Assembly (NCBI GenBank): GCA_934668375.1
Contig: CAKUNF010000001.1
Location: 1 to 64,000, forward strand
Length of the DNA: 64,000 bases
Direction: 5' to 3'
From: an uncultured Parolsenella sp.
GTDB lineage: Bacteria; Actinomycetota; Coriobacteriia; Coriobacteriales; Atopobiaceae
Shown here piece by piece: positions 35,621 to 44,347 of the stretch (position 1 is its first letter; each line of letters starts with the position of its first letter). The notes beneath the pieces are model-generated. The model was not told the DNA's origin and searched no databases. It worked only from the letters and a program-made list of their open reading frames with translations. A program made the translations under genes and the position numbers.

Positions 35621-35830
35621 CTACAGCTTCACCTGCCAAGTGTTGCCGCACTCGTGGCAGACGAAGGTGGTCTTTCCCCTCTTGCCGAGCATGGCGCCGC
35701 CCACGGCGCCGATTGGCCCGAGCAGCACGCCGCCCACGATGCCCTTCCCGAGCGACAGCGACTTCTTGCTCGACGCGACGGCCTCAAAGTTGAGGCTGCC
35801 GCACTTTGGGCACTTGATCTTCTTTCCCAT
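35621..35830 (-). CDS. Small zinc-ribbon/glycine-zipper protein
   Basis: A 69-residue protein with two CxxC pairs, KCPKCGSLNFEAV at the start and FVCHECGNTWQVKL at the end, forming one zinc ribbon. Between them lies a Gly-rich hydrophobic stretch (GKGIVGGVLLGPIGAVGGAM), which looks like a membrane hairpin or glycine zipper. Function unknown. GGGAGG on the minus strand supports the start. Confidence 0.75.
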   Translation of the reverse strand: MGKKIKCPKCGSLNFEAVASSKKSLSLGKGIVGGVLLGPIGAVGGAMLGKRGKTTFVCHECGNTWQVKL

Positions 35831-35967
35831 GGTCTTGCCTCCCGTCCTGCGCCCTCGGTGTGGGCGCCATTCCCGCCTCCATCTTAGTCCTTTGATTATC
35901 GAGCGGGGTCTCTTTGGGCCCGGGGGCTACGGCACCTTTGGGTCCGAGCCGTTGAGACATGAGGCTC

Positions 35968-35994
35968 GAATTTATCAGAATTCGGATATAATTC
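35968..35994 (+). promoter_or_regulatory. Operator-like palindrome with -10 before the Phd/RelE module
   Basis: GAATTTATC and GATATAATTC form an imperfect inverted repeat around AGAATTCG. The right arm contains TATAAT (35987-35992), 28 bases before the antitoxin start. No good -35 was found. Confidence 0.5.
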
Positions 35995-36019
35995 TCAGAG
36001 CTAAAAGGCTGGAGGCATC

Positions 36020-36295
36020 ATGAACATCAGACCCGTATCTGACCTTCGCAATCACTACTCGGACGTTGAGAGGGACGTTGAGACCAGCGGTCCCGTCTTT
36101 CTCACCAAGAACGGTCGAGGTTCGATGGTAGTGATGAGCTTTGACCAGTATCAGCGTGTCAATGACACCATTGAGCAGGCTCTCGATGCCGCAGACCGCC
36201 AGGCTCAAAGCATGCCTCTCCGCTACTCGCATGAGGAGGTCTTCGGCTCGGTGAGGGAGATGCTTGCCAATGTCGCCCCAGCCCAGTCGGTATAA
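36020..36295 (+). CDS. Phd/YefM family antitoxin
   Basis: A 91-residue antitoxin of the Phd/YefM family: MNIRPVSDLRNHYSDVERDV, then GPVFLTKNGRGSMVVMSFDQ and YQRVNDTIEQALDAA. The C-terminus contains the toxin-binding tail. Its last 26 bases overlap the toxin gene. GGCTGGAGGCATC provides the ribosome binding site. Confidence 0.9.
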   Translation: MNIRPVSDLRNHYSDVERDVETSGPVFLTKNGRGSMVVMSFDQYQRVNDTIEQALDAADRQAQSMPLRYSHEEVFGSVREMLANVAPAQSV

Positions 36296-36593
36296 GGTTC
36301 GCTACCTCCCTATCTTTTGGGAGGACCTCAGCGAGGCTGCCAGTTATATTGCGCTCGAGCTGGGAAACCCCGCCGCCGCCCAGCGTCTTGTGGACTCGGT
36401 TGAGGAGGGGATTCTCGATCATCTCGAGAATCCTACGATGGCATCGACATATCCCTCAACGCGGCATCGCCCAAAGCCGTACTACCGTTTTTGGGTTGGC
36501 AACTACATGGTGTTTTATGTTGTTGATGGCGATACGGTTGAAGTTCGCCGCCTTCTTTATCGCGCGCGAAATATCGAGTCGATCATTCGCTAG
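36270..36593 (+). CDS. RelE/ParE family toxin
   Basis: A 107-residue toxin with YKVRYLPIFWEDLSEAASYI at the N-terminus, NPAAAQRLVDSVEEGILDHL as the helical hairpin, and the strand YRFWVGNYMVFYVVDGDTVE followed by VRRLLYRARNIESII. That pattern is typical of ParE/YoeB-like proteins. The ATG at 36270 is chosen; a TTG at 36264 is possible. It forms a module with the Phd antitoxin. Confidence 0.87.
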   Translation: MSPQPSRYKVRYLPIFWEDLSEAASYIALELGNPAAAQRLVDSVEEGILDHLENPTMASTYPSTRHRPKPYYRFWVGNYMVFYVVDGDTVEVRRLLYRARNIESIIR

Positions 36594-36723
36594 CGCAGAC
36601 GCCTCTCTTTGGTTGGCGCGTCTCGGCTGTTGATGGCACGGACTCAAAGCGCTACGACTCCTTTGGATCTATTCCGAATCTATATCGATTCAAAATCCGA
36701 ATCTGCGCAAGAAAGGAACCATC

Positions 36724-37233
36724 ATGACAAACGACGAATACGATGAGGCTGCCGCGCACTGGACGAGCCGCGAGGCCGGCGCCGCACGCATGCCGGCCGA
36801 CGAACTGCGCGCGGATATCGACGCCTTTCTCTCCTCGCACAACACGTGCGCGCTGGCCTGCGGCTCCGGCGACTTCGTGCGCTGCACGCCGCTCGAGTAC
36901 GCCTGGCGAGACGGCGCGTTCTGGATCTTCTCGGAGGGCGGCCTCAAGTTCCGCGCGCTCAAGGAGAACAAGAACGTGAGCCTCGCGGTGTTCGAGCCCT
37001 ATGACGGCTTTGGCAAGCTTGCGAGCGCGCAGGTCACGGGCGTGGCAGAGCTCGTCGACCCCGAGGCTCCCGAGTTCGCCGAGGCGGTCGCGGCCAAGGG
37101 GCTGCCTGCCTCCGCCCTGCCCAAGCTTCGTGGCATGCTGCGTCTCATCCGCGTGCGGCCCACGCGCATCGACTATCTCTGCAGCGACCTCAAGTCCCGC
37201 GGGTATGACTCGCGTCAGTGGCTGGAGCTGTAG
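36724..37233 (+). CDS. Pyridoxamine 5'-phosphate oxidase family protein
   Basis: A 169-residue flavin split-barrel protein. The pattern LSSHNTCALACGSGDFVRCT, PLEYAWRDGAFWIFSEGGLK, and FRALKENKNVSLAVFEPYD is typical of FMN- or heme-binding members. The specific substrate is unknown. The N-terminal 35 residues include HWTSREAGAARMPADELRAD, seen in many gut-bacterial members of this group. AAAGGAACCATC precedes the start. Confidence 0.85.
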   Translation: MTNDEYDEAAAHWTSREAGAARMPADELRADIDAFLSSHNTCALACGSGDFVRCTPLEYAWRDGAFWIFSEGGLKFRALKENKNVSLAVFEPYDGFGKLASAQVTGVAELVDPEAPEFAEAVAAKGLPASALPKLRGMLRLIRVRPTRIDYLCSDLKSRGYDSRQWLEL

Positions 37234-37353
37234 GGACACCGCCGCCACTGTTCGCTCGTCCTTTCGCCGATGTTCGTATTTACGTACCTCGCCTTTCTTG
37301 CGGCTCCCGCCTAGGTTTGAGGCATGGGAAGTCCTGCGAGAGAGGAGTGCACC

Positions 37354-39231
37354 ATGCCTGCAAAGACCACCTCTACCACGAGTAAGCGTCTGCCCGACGA
37401 TCGCCCGCACGTGACGCTCCGCACGGATTGGCACCGCGCCGCCCGCCGGATCATCGCGGGCGGCCTATGCGCCGTCACGGCCGTCTCGCTCACGTTCCCG
37501 TCCACGGCGCTAGCCGCCGAGTGGGTCAACGTTGGCGGCACCCAGTATGACGCCGGTGCCGCCGCGGGTGACGAGGCCGGCACCTGGAGCTGGGACGGCG
37601 CCAACGACATGCGGCTCAACGGCTACGACGGCGGCTCCATCGAGGCCGCCGGACGTCTCGACCTCACCTACGAGGGCGACAACACCGTCACGAACGACGA
37701 GGGCGAGGGCATAACGACGGTTGATGGCGTAAGCGAGAAAGGCGAGCTCAACATCACGGGCGGGGCCGACGACAGCCTCACCGTGGATGCCTCGGGCGAC
37801 GCCATCGCCTCGGACGGTGACATCAACATCTCTGGCGACGGCACCGTCACCTCCACGAGCTCGGGCGCGGACGGTATCGACGCCGAGGGAAACCTCAGCA
37901 TCGGTGGCGGCGGCACCGTGAATGCCACGGGCTCGTCCGACGGTATCGAGGTGAGCGGCAACACCACGATTGACACGAGTGGTAGCGTCACGGCCAAGGG
38001 GACGACCGCTAACGGCCTGGACGTCAATGGAAACCTCACCATTTCCGGTGGCGGCAACGTGACGGCAAGCTCCGAGAATGACGCGGCCGTGGATGTCGAT
38101 GGTGACCTCGGCATTTCTGGCGGCAGCTGCCTGGAGGCAAGCTCCGTTCACGACGCGGGCGTGGAGGTTGGCGGCAGTCTCTCCATGTCTGGCGGCGGCC
38201 GTCTGGCTGCAAGCTCCACGGAAGACAGGGGAGCGTCCGTCGATGGCAACCTCACCATGACCGGCGGTAGCCACCTGGAGGCGAGCTCCGAGGCGAGGAC
38301 GGGATTGCTGATCGAGGGTACGCTCTCTGCCGTTGGCAGCACGATTGTGGCGTCGGGCGCATGGGAGGGGCTCTACGTTTACAAGGGCGTGACGTTCGAC
38401 CGCGCCAACGTCAAGGTCACGGCCCGCAAGGCCGGCGACGACGCCTACGGCCTCTTCGTTGACGAGGGCGACATCGTCATCAAGAACGGCTCCGTGGTGG
38501 ACGCGCTTGGAGAGGGAGCGTACTCCGCGGGAATCCTGGCTCGCAACTACGAAGAGGGCGATGCCGGGGGTCATGTGTTCATCAGCGATTCCGTCGTGAA
38601 AGCCATCGCGCGCTACCTCGCGGAGGAGGGGCAGGACGGTGGCGACATCAGCATCAACGACGTTGACGACGCCGTTGCCGAGGACGGCGACGAGCAGTCG
38701 GGCCAGAACATTGGCATCATCGTGCTCACGGAGAACGGCATCAGCCCGGCCAAGCTCTCCATCGTGCGCAGCACCGTGACGGCCGAGGGTGACACGGCCG
38801 CGATTCTCGTCTATGTCACGAGCGAGGATGGGAGCGTTGCGGGGACGATCGAGCTTGAGGGCTCGCTCATCCAGACGCCCGCCGGCGGACGCGTGAGCGA
38901 CTACAACGTTAAGTATGAGAACTGGGACGGCGCCACCGCGTATGACGTTGGCCAGACCATTGGCCTCTCGGGCGCCACGATTGACTCGCTGAGCAGCGCC
39001 GATATCGCCAAGAGCACGGTCATTGCGCCGCTGGCCGAGCCTGTACCGGTGACGCCTGGAACGACGACGAGCGGCGCGGCCGTGACGCAGGCTACGGCGC
39101 GAACGTCCACGGTGACCGGCTCCTCGATTCCGCAGACGGGCGACGCCTCGCCCGCCGGCGCGCTCGCTGCCGGCCTCGCGGGCCTCACTGCGCTCGTGAG
39201 CGGGCTGTTTGTGAGCCGAAAGCGCAGCTAG
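37354..39231 (+). CDS. Sortase-anchored beta-helix-like surface protein
   Basis: A 625-residue secreted protein with a signal peptide at about residues 30-56, ending in STALAA. Residues about 115-330 are repeated motifs of roughly 20 residues such as GDINISGDGTVTSTSSGADG and GNLSIGGGGTVNATGSSDGI, which suggests a right-handed beta-helix. The C-terminus has a sortase signal IPQTG at about residue 591, a hydrophobic helix and the basic tail RKRS; Ile replaces the usual Leu of LPxTG. The start at 37354 follows GAGAGGAG. It is not linked to a sortase gene in this window. Adhesion or carbohydrate binding is possible but not shown. Confidence 0.82.
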   Translation: MPAKTTSTTSKRLPDDRPHVTLRTDWHRAARRIIAGGLCAVTAVSLTFPSTALAAEWVNVGGTQYDAGAAAGDEAGTWSWDGANDMRLNGYDGGSIEAAGRLDLTYEGDNTVTNDEGEGITTVDGVSEKGELNITGGADDSLTVDASGDAIASDGDINISGDGTVTSTSSGADGIDAEGNLSIGGGGTVNATGSSDGIEVSGNTTIDTSGSVTAKGTTANGLDVNGNLTISGGGNVTASSENDAAVDVDGDLGISGGSCLEASSVHDAGVEVGGSLSMSGGGRLAASSTEDRGASVDGNLTMTGGSHLEASSEARTGLLIEGTLSAVGSTIVASGAWEGLYVYKGVTFDRANVKVTARKAGDDAYGLFVDEGDIVIKNGSVVDALGEGAYSAGILARNYEEGDAGGHVFISDSVVKAIARYLAEEGQDGGDISINDVDDAVAEDGDEQSGQNIGIIVLTENGISPAKLSIVRSTVTAEGDTAAILVYVTSEDGSVAGTIELEGSLIQTPAGGRVSDYNVKYENWDGATAYDVGQTIGLSGATIDSLSSADIAKSTVIAPLAEPVPVTPGTTTSGAAVTQATARTSTVTGSSIPQTGDASPAGALAAGLAGLTALVSGLFVSRKRS

Positions 39232-39250
39232 CGGCGCTGTGGAGTGGGGA

Positions 39251-39282
39251 CGTGGAACGGGGGACTGTCCCCTGTTCCACGC
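39251..39282. repeat. Palindromic intergenic repeat, family C
   Basis: CGTGGAACGGGGGACTGTCC followed by CCTGTTCCACG: a nearly perfect palindrome 20 bases after the surface-protein stop. A second copy lies at 41003-41033. Confidence 0.75.
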
Positions 39283-39651
39283 GTTGGGCGCGGACGGGAA
39301 GTGATTCTCGCCCGCGCCCTTCTATGTAAAAGTGCGAAAATGTGTAGCTAAGTGGCTGCCTGCTGAGTAGGTATAAAACAGTCAAGTGTTCTACCTGGTG
39401 TTTTGCATTCACTGCCCAGGGCTCTACTCGCAAGAAGAAGTTATAGCTACACAATTTCGAACATACCTCTCGCCTGACCGCTAGAGGTATGTTCGAAATT
39501 CCGAGGCTAAAAGAGCTGTCGTCGAGTAGCCAAAATTGAGCCAACTCATCTACCTGGGGTTTTGCTCCGACGTATTATGGGTCTACTCGGCTCGTTGCCA
39601 GTTAGCCTCGGAATTTCGCAATTAGCTATTGGCAAGACGGCCTGGAGGCGT
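39283..39651. other. AT-rich, palindrome-dense intergenic island
   Basis: About 370 bases without a credible gene. It contains a perfect 18-bp inverted repeat AATTTCGAACATACCTCT (39453-39470) with its complement at 39483-39500. A 17-bp inverted pair CGAAATTCCGAGGCTAA lies at 39494-39510 with its complement at 39602-39618. Other elements are a GTGTAGCTA/TAGCTACAC pair (about 39340 and 39444) and a direct repeat CTACCTGG-g/t-GTTTTGC (39391 and 39551). The composition is much richer in A+T than its surroundings. It could be a small non-autonomous mobile element or a structured RNA. Confidence 0.75.
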
Positions 39652-40968
39652 CTATTCGGCCTCGCGACGGGCCACCTCGTCGATGAGAATGGCGTCGCCG
39701 TGCTTGGCGGCGGCGACGGCAAGGGCCATGAGCGCGCCCATGGCGGCGATGTAGGCAAACAGCATCGTGGGCGCCACGTCCATCACCATGCCGGACAGGA
39801 TGGGCGTCACAACCTGCGCCGCCATGCTCACGGTGTAGTAGTAGCCCGAGTAGCGGCCCACGCTCTTTGAGCTACAGCACTCCAGGATCATGGTGTACAC
39901 GCACAGGTCCACGCCGCCCAGCGCCACACCCATGGCAAGAAATACGAGGTAGAGCGCTGGTGTAAAGCCTGGCGCCAACCAGATGAGCACGGGGCACGCC
40001 GCCATGATCACGGCCGTTCCCAGGGCAACCTTCTTGCGCCCCACCTTTAGCGAGAGGTTCGCCAGCGGCACGTAGCTCACGAGCGCACCCACGATCGTCA
40101 CGATGTTGATGACGGCGTACGAGCCGCCCGCCATGCCAAAGAACAGGTCAGCGTAGCGGCTGATGTTGGTGGTCATCGCGTTGTAGCTCATGTAATAGAA
40201 GAACGTCGCGGCCAGAAGGCATGCAATGGAGCGACGCATGCCAACGTCCGTCACGCACTCCTTGCCACCGGCCTCGGGGGAGTCATCGTGGTCGATCTGG
40301 TCCTCGTCGATGCCCATGGCAAGGGACTTCTCGCGCATCTTGGCCACGAGCGCCGGCTCGCGCACGAACGCGGCGTAGGCAACGGCGGCCACGAGGATGA
40401 AGGCCGCCTGCAGCACAAAGAGCGGTAGGTAGTCGGGCCGCTCCACGTTGGGCACCATGACCGAGATGGCCACGAGCATGAGTCCCGTGCCGGCGTATCC
40501 CACGATCTTCTCGATGGAGTCGGCCTTGGTGCGCAGCGGGCGCGGCGTGATGTCTGCCACCATTGCCACCGTCATGGTGCGATAGGCACAGATGGCGAGC
40601 AGCGTGAGGATGATGGCGCAGACGAGCACGGGGAGGCTTCCCATGTTGTTGGCGATGGCGATGAGCGGCACGGAGAGCATCGCCACGGCGGAGCCGCCGA
40701 GGATGAACGGCGTGCGGCGACCGAGCCTGCTTGTGCAGCGGTCGGACAGGATGCCGAACAGCGGCAGCAGGAACAGGCCAAACACGTTGTCGATGGCCAT
40801 GATGGCACCGGTGAGCGAGTTGGAGAGGCCAAACGTGTTCGTGAGCATCTTAGGAACGATGCCGTCGTAGACCTGCCAGAAGCTGATCATGCCCATGAAG
40901 GGCAGTGAGGCCAGCGCCACGGCTCTGTTGTCGAGCTTGGCGGCGCGCTTGAGGTCGGGTTGGGGCAT
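39652..40968 (-). CDS. MFS transporter (SLC45/GPH-like)
   Basis: A 438-residue major facilitator with about 12 membrane segments. Features include FWQVYDGIVPKMLTNTFGLS, the loop motif FGILSDRCTSRLGRRTPFIL between helices 2 and 3 (the MFS signature region), and MVADITPRPLRTKADSIEKI. This pattern resembles sugar or glycoside transporters of the GPH/SLC45 type, but the substrate cannot be inferred. AAGGAGACCCGC precedes the start. It lies downstream of the M20 peptidase on the same strand with a family C palindrome between them. Confidence 0.85.
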   Translation of the reverse strand: MPQPDLKRAAKLDNRAVALASLPFMGMISFWQVYDGIVPKMLTNTFGLSNSLTGAIMAIDNVFGLFLLPLFGILSDRCTSRLGRRTPFILGGSAVAMLSVPLIAIANNMGSLPVLVCAIILTLLAICAYRTMTVAMVADITPRPLRTKADSIEKIVGYAGTGLMLVAISVMVPNVERPDYLPLFVLQAAFILVAAVAYAAFVREPALVAKMREKSLAMGIDEDQIDHDDSPEAGGKECVTDVGMRRSIACLLAATFFYYMSYNAMTTNISRYADLFFGMAGGSYAVINIVTIVGALVSYVPLANLSLKVGRKKVALGTAVIMAACPVLIWLAPGFTPALYLVFLAMGVALGGVDLCVYTMILECCSSKSVGRYSGYYYTVSMAAQVVTPILSGMVMDVAPTMLFAYIAAMGALMALAVAAAKHGDAILIDEVARREAE

Positions 40969-41002
40969 GCGGGTCTCCTTGGGTTGGGGCCGTGAGCGGG
41001 AC

Positions 41003-41033
41003 TGTGGAACGGGGGACTGTCCCCTGTCCGACG
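41003..41033. repeat. Palindromic intergenic repeat, family C
   Basis: TGTGGAACGGGGGACTGTCC followed by CCTGTCCGACG, between the M20 peptidase stop and the MFS start. It is the second copy of the element at 39251. Confidence 0.7.
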
Positions 41034-41039
41034 TTCTCG

Positions 41040-42470
41040 TTACGCGCCGAGCGTGTCGACGTGGGCGAGGTTGGCGAGGAACGCCACGTAGAACTCGACG
41101 CCGCGCTTGTAGACGTCCACGCCGATGCGCTCGTTGGCGGCATGCAACAGCGTACGTGCCTCGCCGGAGTAGATGAAGCCGCAGAAGCGGTAGACGCGGT
41201 CGCAGATGGCATTAAACTCGCGCGAGTCCGTGCAGGAATTCTGCACGTAGGGCGCAAAGCCCGCCTCTGGGTAGACGCCGGCCACGCAACGGTGCAGGTA
41301 GTCGAAGGCCGCGTCGCTCTCGTAAGGGGAGATGGGTGCGGGCTCGGTGTGGGGGATGGCCTCGTTCACCTCGACGGTCACGAAGCTGGGATCCACGCCG
41401 CTCGCACGGCACTGCTGGGCGGCGAGTCTGCGCGCACGCTCGACGGCGTCATCGATCGTCTCGAACGGAGCGACGCGCACGTTGAAGTTGGCGCGCGCCA
41501 CGGGCGGCAGCACGTTGTGGGCGTTCGAGCCCTCGAGCTGGGTGAGCGCATAGGTGGTGCGTAGCATCGCGGCCGTCTCGGGGCTGGCAGCCATGATCTT
41601 GGTCACAGCCGGACGCGTGAGCCACAGGTTGCCAAAGACGGCCTGGTAGAGCTCTGAGCCGCGGGCGCCAAGCTCGGCCAGCGTGGCTTCGACGGCAGGC
41701 GTGAGCTGCGGCTTTCCTGGGTTTGCCGAGATGGTCTCGCACACACGGCAGAGAAGTCGGCACGCGTCGTTGGCCGCCGGCGTGGAGGCGTGACCGCCGC
41801 CCGCGCGCGCCGTGACCGTGAGGTCGACGTGGCCCTTCTCGGACACGCCCACCATGGCCACGGGCTCGGTGACGCCCAGGGGCGCATCGGTTGCCACGGC
41901 GCCGCCCTCGTCGAGCACCATGTAGGGATGGACATCGTGCTCGCGCAGCCACGCCACGGCGTGCGCGGCCGTGGGCGCGGCGATCTCCTCGCCGTCGCTC
42001 GAGAAGTACCAGACGTCGCGCGGGGGCACGTACCCCTGGCCCACGAGGTACTCGGCCGCCTCGAAGAAGGCCGCGACTATGTTTTTGGTGTCGAGCGTGC
42101 CGCGCGCCCAGATCTGGCCGTCCGCAATCTCGGCGGCGAACGGGTCGTGCTGCCAGTCCTGGCCCTCGACGGGCACGACGTCCTGGTGGGCCATCATGAC
42201 GACGGGGTCGAGGCTGGCGTCCGCGCCCGGCCAGCGCAGCAGGATGCCGAAGTCGTCGATGCGCGTGAGCTCTGCCATGGCAAAGAAGCGCGGGTAGAGG
42301 CGTTGGAGCGTGGGGATCCACTGGGCAAATGCGACGTCGTCGCGCAGCGAGATGTCCTCGCGCGAGACGGTGGGGATGCGCAGCAGCTCCCGGAAGCGAC
42401 TCACGGCCGCGTCGTCTGCCTTGTAGCCACCCGCGGTGAGCGCGGGACCTGCGGCAACTGATGGCTTCAT
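41040..42470 (-). CDS. M20 family metallopeptidase
   Basis: A 476-residue zinc-dependent peptidase. Metal ligands are visible in MMAHQDVVPVEGQDW (His, Asp), WARGTLDTKN (Asp), SSDGEEIAA (Glu pair) and the C-terminal LLHAANERIGVD (His). The inserted dimerisation domain lies about residues 220-370 (GVSEKGHVDLTVTARAGGGH). It resembles the carboxypeptidase S-like group of M20 enzymes, which act on small peptides or N-acyl amino acids. The start at 42470 follows AAGGA; a longer frame from 42566 has no site. Confidence 0.88.
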   Translation of the reverse strand: MKPSVAAGPALTAGGYKADDAAVSRFRELLRIPTVSREDISLRDDVAFAQWIPTLQRLYPRFFAMAELTRIDDFGILLRWPGADASLDPVVMMAHQDVVPVEGQDWQHDPFAAEIADGQIWARGTLDTKNIVAAFFEAAEYLVGQGYVPPRDVWYFSSDGEEIAAPTAAHAVAWLREHDVHPYMVLDEGGAVATDAPLGVTEPVAMVGVSEKGHVDLTVTARAGGGHASTPAANDACRLLCRVCETISANPGKPQLTPAVEATLAELGARGSELYQAVFGNLWLTRPAVTKIMAASPETAAMLRTTYALTQLEGSNAHNVLPPVARANFNVRVAPFETIDDAVERARRLAAQQCRASGVDPSFVTVEVNEAIPHTEPAPISPYESDAAFDYLHRCVAGVYPEAGFAPYVQNSCTDSREFNAICDRVYRFCGFIYSGEARTLLHAANERIGVDVYKRGVEFYVAFLANLAHVDTLGA

Positions 42471-42558
42471 GATGGTCCTTTCCTTGCGTTTTCGCTGTTG
42501 CGAGACAGGATATGCCCGCTGGCGTTGCGTCTGGAAAAACGTTGCGAGCTGTTCATCT

Positions 42559-42589
42559 GTGCCCAAAAGTGACTGACACTTTTGGGAAC
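42559..42589. repeat. Palindromic intergenic repeat, family A
   Basis: GTGCCCAAAAGTG-actga-CACTTTTGGGAAC, immediately after the aconitase X small-subunit stop on the minus strand. It is a family A member with A-rich arms. Confidence 0.75.
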
Positions 42590-42590
42590 G

Positions 42591-43034
42591 CTACTCGACG
42601 GTGACGGTGCCGTCCTCGGCCACGGTCACGGTGTCGCCGGTGGCGACGGCCTCGAGGAACTCGTCGCCCAGGTTGTCGACGGTGGGCATGGGCGTGTCCG
42701 TCCACACGCCGGAGAGGATGGCGCCGGCGGCGGCCAGGCTGTCGATGGGCTTGGAGAACAGCAGGCACGCCGGCTGCCGGCCCATCTTCGTGGCGCAGAA
42801 CAGCACCATGCCGCCCGTCGTGGAGCCAATCGTCTGCGGCAGGCACAGGGCCCGGCCCGCCATGGGGCGCCCGTAGAGGTCGGGGTTGTTCTGGTCGGAG
42901 CACGTGGCGCGCTTGTCGCCGAACATGAGCGCCTTCTGGAACGACGCGAGCGTGTTGAGTCCGCCGTGGGAGACGAGCGCCTCTGCCCGCACGCTTCCGG
43001 GTACCACTACGCGGCCATGGAAGATCTTTGCCAT
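42591..43034 (-). CDS. Aconitase X small (swivel) subunit, DUF126
   Basis: A 147-residue swivel domain. MAKIFHGRVVVPGSVRAEAL, SLAAAGAILSGVWTDTPMPT and KMGRQPACLLFSKPID are typical; the conserved GSTTGGMVLF loop carries substrate-binding residues. It pairs with the large subunit to form the heteromeric, bacterial type of aconitase X. Characterised bacterial enzymes dehydrate cis-3-hydroxy-L-proline; archaeal ones act on phosphomevalonate. Its ATG overlaps the large-subunit stop (TAATG), so the pair is translationally coupled. Confidence 0.9.
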   Translation of the reverse strand: MAKIFHGRVVVPGSVRAEALVSHGGLNTLASFQKALMFGDKRATCSDQNNPDLYGRPMAGRALCLPQTIGSTTGGMVLFCATKMGRQPACLLFSKPIDSLAAAGAILSGVWTDTPMPTVDNLGDEFLEAVATGDTVTVAEDGTVTVE

Positions 43035-44326
43035 TATCGGTCGCCTCCTCTTCGCGCCAGGGTGCCGGTCGTGACGCACTCCAGCACCTCGCTGTCCGTG
43101 CAGTAGCGCGCCGTGGAGTACGTGCGCAGCTTGTTCGAGTTCGTGACGATGGGCATGCTGCCGCACAGCGGGTTGTTCGTGTACATGAGCGGGCAGATGC
43201 TCGAAACGACCGCGCCCGTGGCGGCGAGGCGTTCGTGGGCGGGCGTCTCGCGGAAGGCACGCGCCACGGCAGGTGCGGCCGTGAGGACCGTTGGTACCTG
43301 GACGCGGTGCTTGCCGGCCGTCTCCAGGCCGTCGCATATGGCCGTCGCCCAGTGCTCAAGTTGCGAGGCCGAGAGGTGCGGGCAGCCAATAAAGGCCAGC
43401 TTGGGACGTGCGCCCGGTTTCTTCCACATGACGGGGTAGCTCGCTCGCACGCGCTCGAGCTCCGCGTCGTCGATGCGATAGACCTGCGCGCCTGGCGCTA
43501 TGAGGCCGCGGCCCTCCTCGCGCGCCTCGGGCGTGAGGCCCTCCACGTGGTAGAGGCCCACGGCGCCGTTGGAGGCGCTCGCGGCACCCATGTCCTTGAG
43601 GTAGTCCTCGGCATCTGCGGTGAGCTCGCTGCCCAACCAACGGTCGAGTCCCGTGATGTAGGGGACGTCCTCCATGACCCTCATGCCAATGGCGCTGCCG
43701 AGCACCTGAGCTTCGGGCCTGTGCTCGCAGTCCACCTCGATGACCCACGTGGCCCGGCGGCCCTCGTCCGTGAGCAGGCCAAACTCGGGCACGAAGCCCG
43801 CAATGGAGCCAAAGAGCTCGATGATGCCCGAGTTGCGGTTGCAGCGCGCGCCCAGCACGGAGTTCGCGAAGACGACGGCGCTGCTCTCGGCCCAGCTCAG
43901 GACGTCGCCGCGCTGCGGGCGGTTGCCGACCTCGGGCTCGTAGCACGTGCACGTGAAGGCGTCAGGGCCCATGAGGCCCATCTGGCGCAGTTGCGCCTCG
44001 TAGTCGTCCTGCTTGGAGTACATGACCTTGAAGAGGAGCCGCTGCAGGGGGTTGGCGGGAACCGCCGGATCGAGTGGCCGTGGGTCTGCGGAGAACGCCT
44101 GGCCGCTGAGAGCGCCATCGCCGATGAGCTCGTCCATGAGGTCGTAGACGGGGCCAAGCATGGACAGGCCAAAGCTCGTGACGAGGTGGCCGCGCGAGCC
44201 GGTGACGGGCACCATACGCATGGCGCCGAAGCACTCGCCGTACATGACGAGGGTCTTCACCACCTTGGCCATGGCCGGCCCCTTGGCGCCATCGAGCAGC
44301 GCCTGTTGTTCTGGCGTGAGGTTCAT
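43034..44326 (-). CDS. Aconitase X catalytic (large) subunit, DUF521
   Basis: A 430-residue protein of the aconitase X family. Hallmarks are TCTCYEPEVGNRPQRGDVLS, WAESSAVVFANSVLGARCNR, IGCPHLSASQLEHWA and SSICPLMYTNNPL. Cys residues in ARCNR, GCPHL and ICPLM are at positions expected for the iron-sulfur ligands. The N-terminus MNLTPEQQALLDGAKGPAMA is typical. It may act as cis-3-hydroxyproline dehydratase, but no hydroxyproline gene is adjacent, so the substrate is open. It follows the large reductase gene by 21 bases in the same operon. Confidence 0.9.
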   Translation of the reverse strand: MNLTPEQQALLDGAKGPAMAKVVKTLVMYGECFGAMRMVPVTGSRGHLVTSFGLSMLGPVYDLMDELIGDGALSGQAFSADPRPLDPAVPANPLQRLLFKVMYSKQDDYEAQLRQMGLMGPDAFTCTCYEPEVGNRPQRGDVLSWAESSAVVFANSVLGARCNRNSGIIELFGSIAGFVPEFGLLTDEGRRATWVIEVDCEHRPEAQVLGSAIGMRVMEDVPYITGLDRWLGSELTADAEDYLKDMGAASASNGAVGLYHVEGLTPEAREEGRGLIAPGAQVYRIDDAELERVRASYPVMWKKPGARPKLAFIGCPHLSASQLEHWATAICDGLETAGKHRVQVPTVLTAAPAVARAFRETPAHERLAATGAVVSSICPLMYTNNPLCGSMPIVTNSNKLRTYSTARYCTDSEVLECVTTGTLARRGGDR

Positions 44327-44347
44327 GTTGCGAGAATTCCCTTCTGG

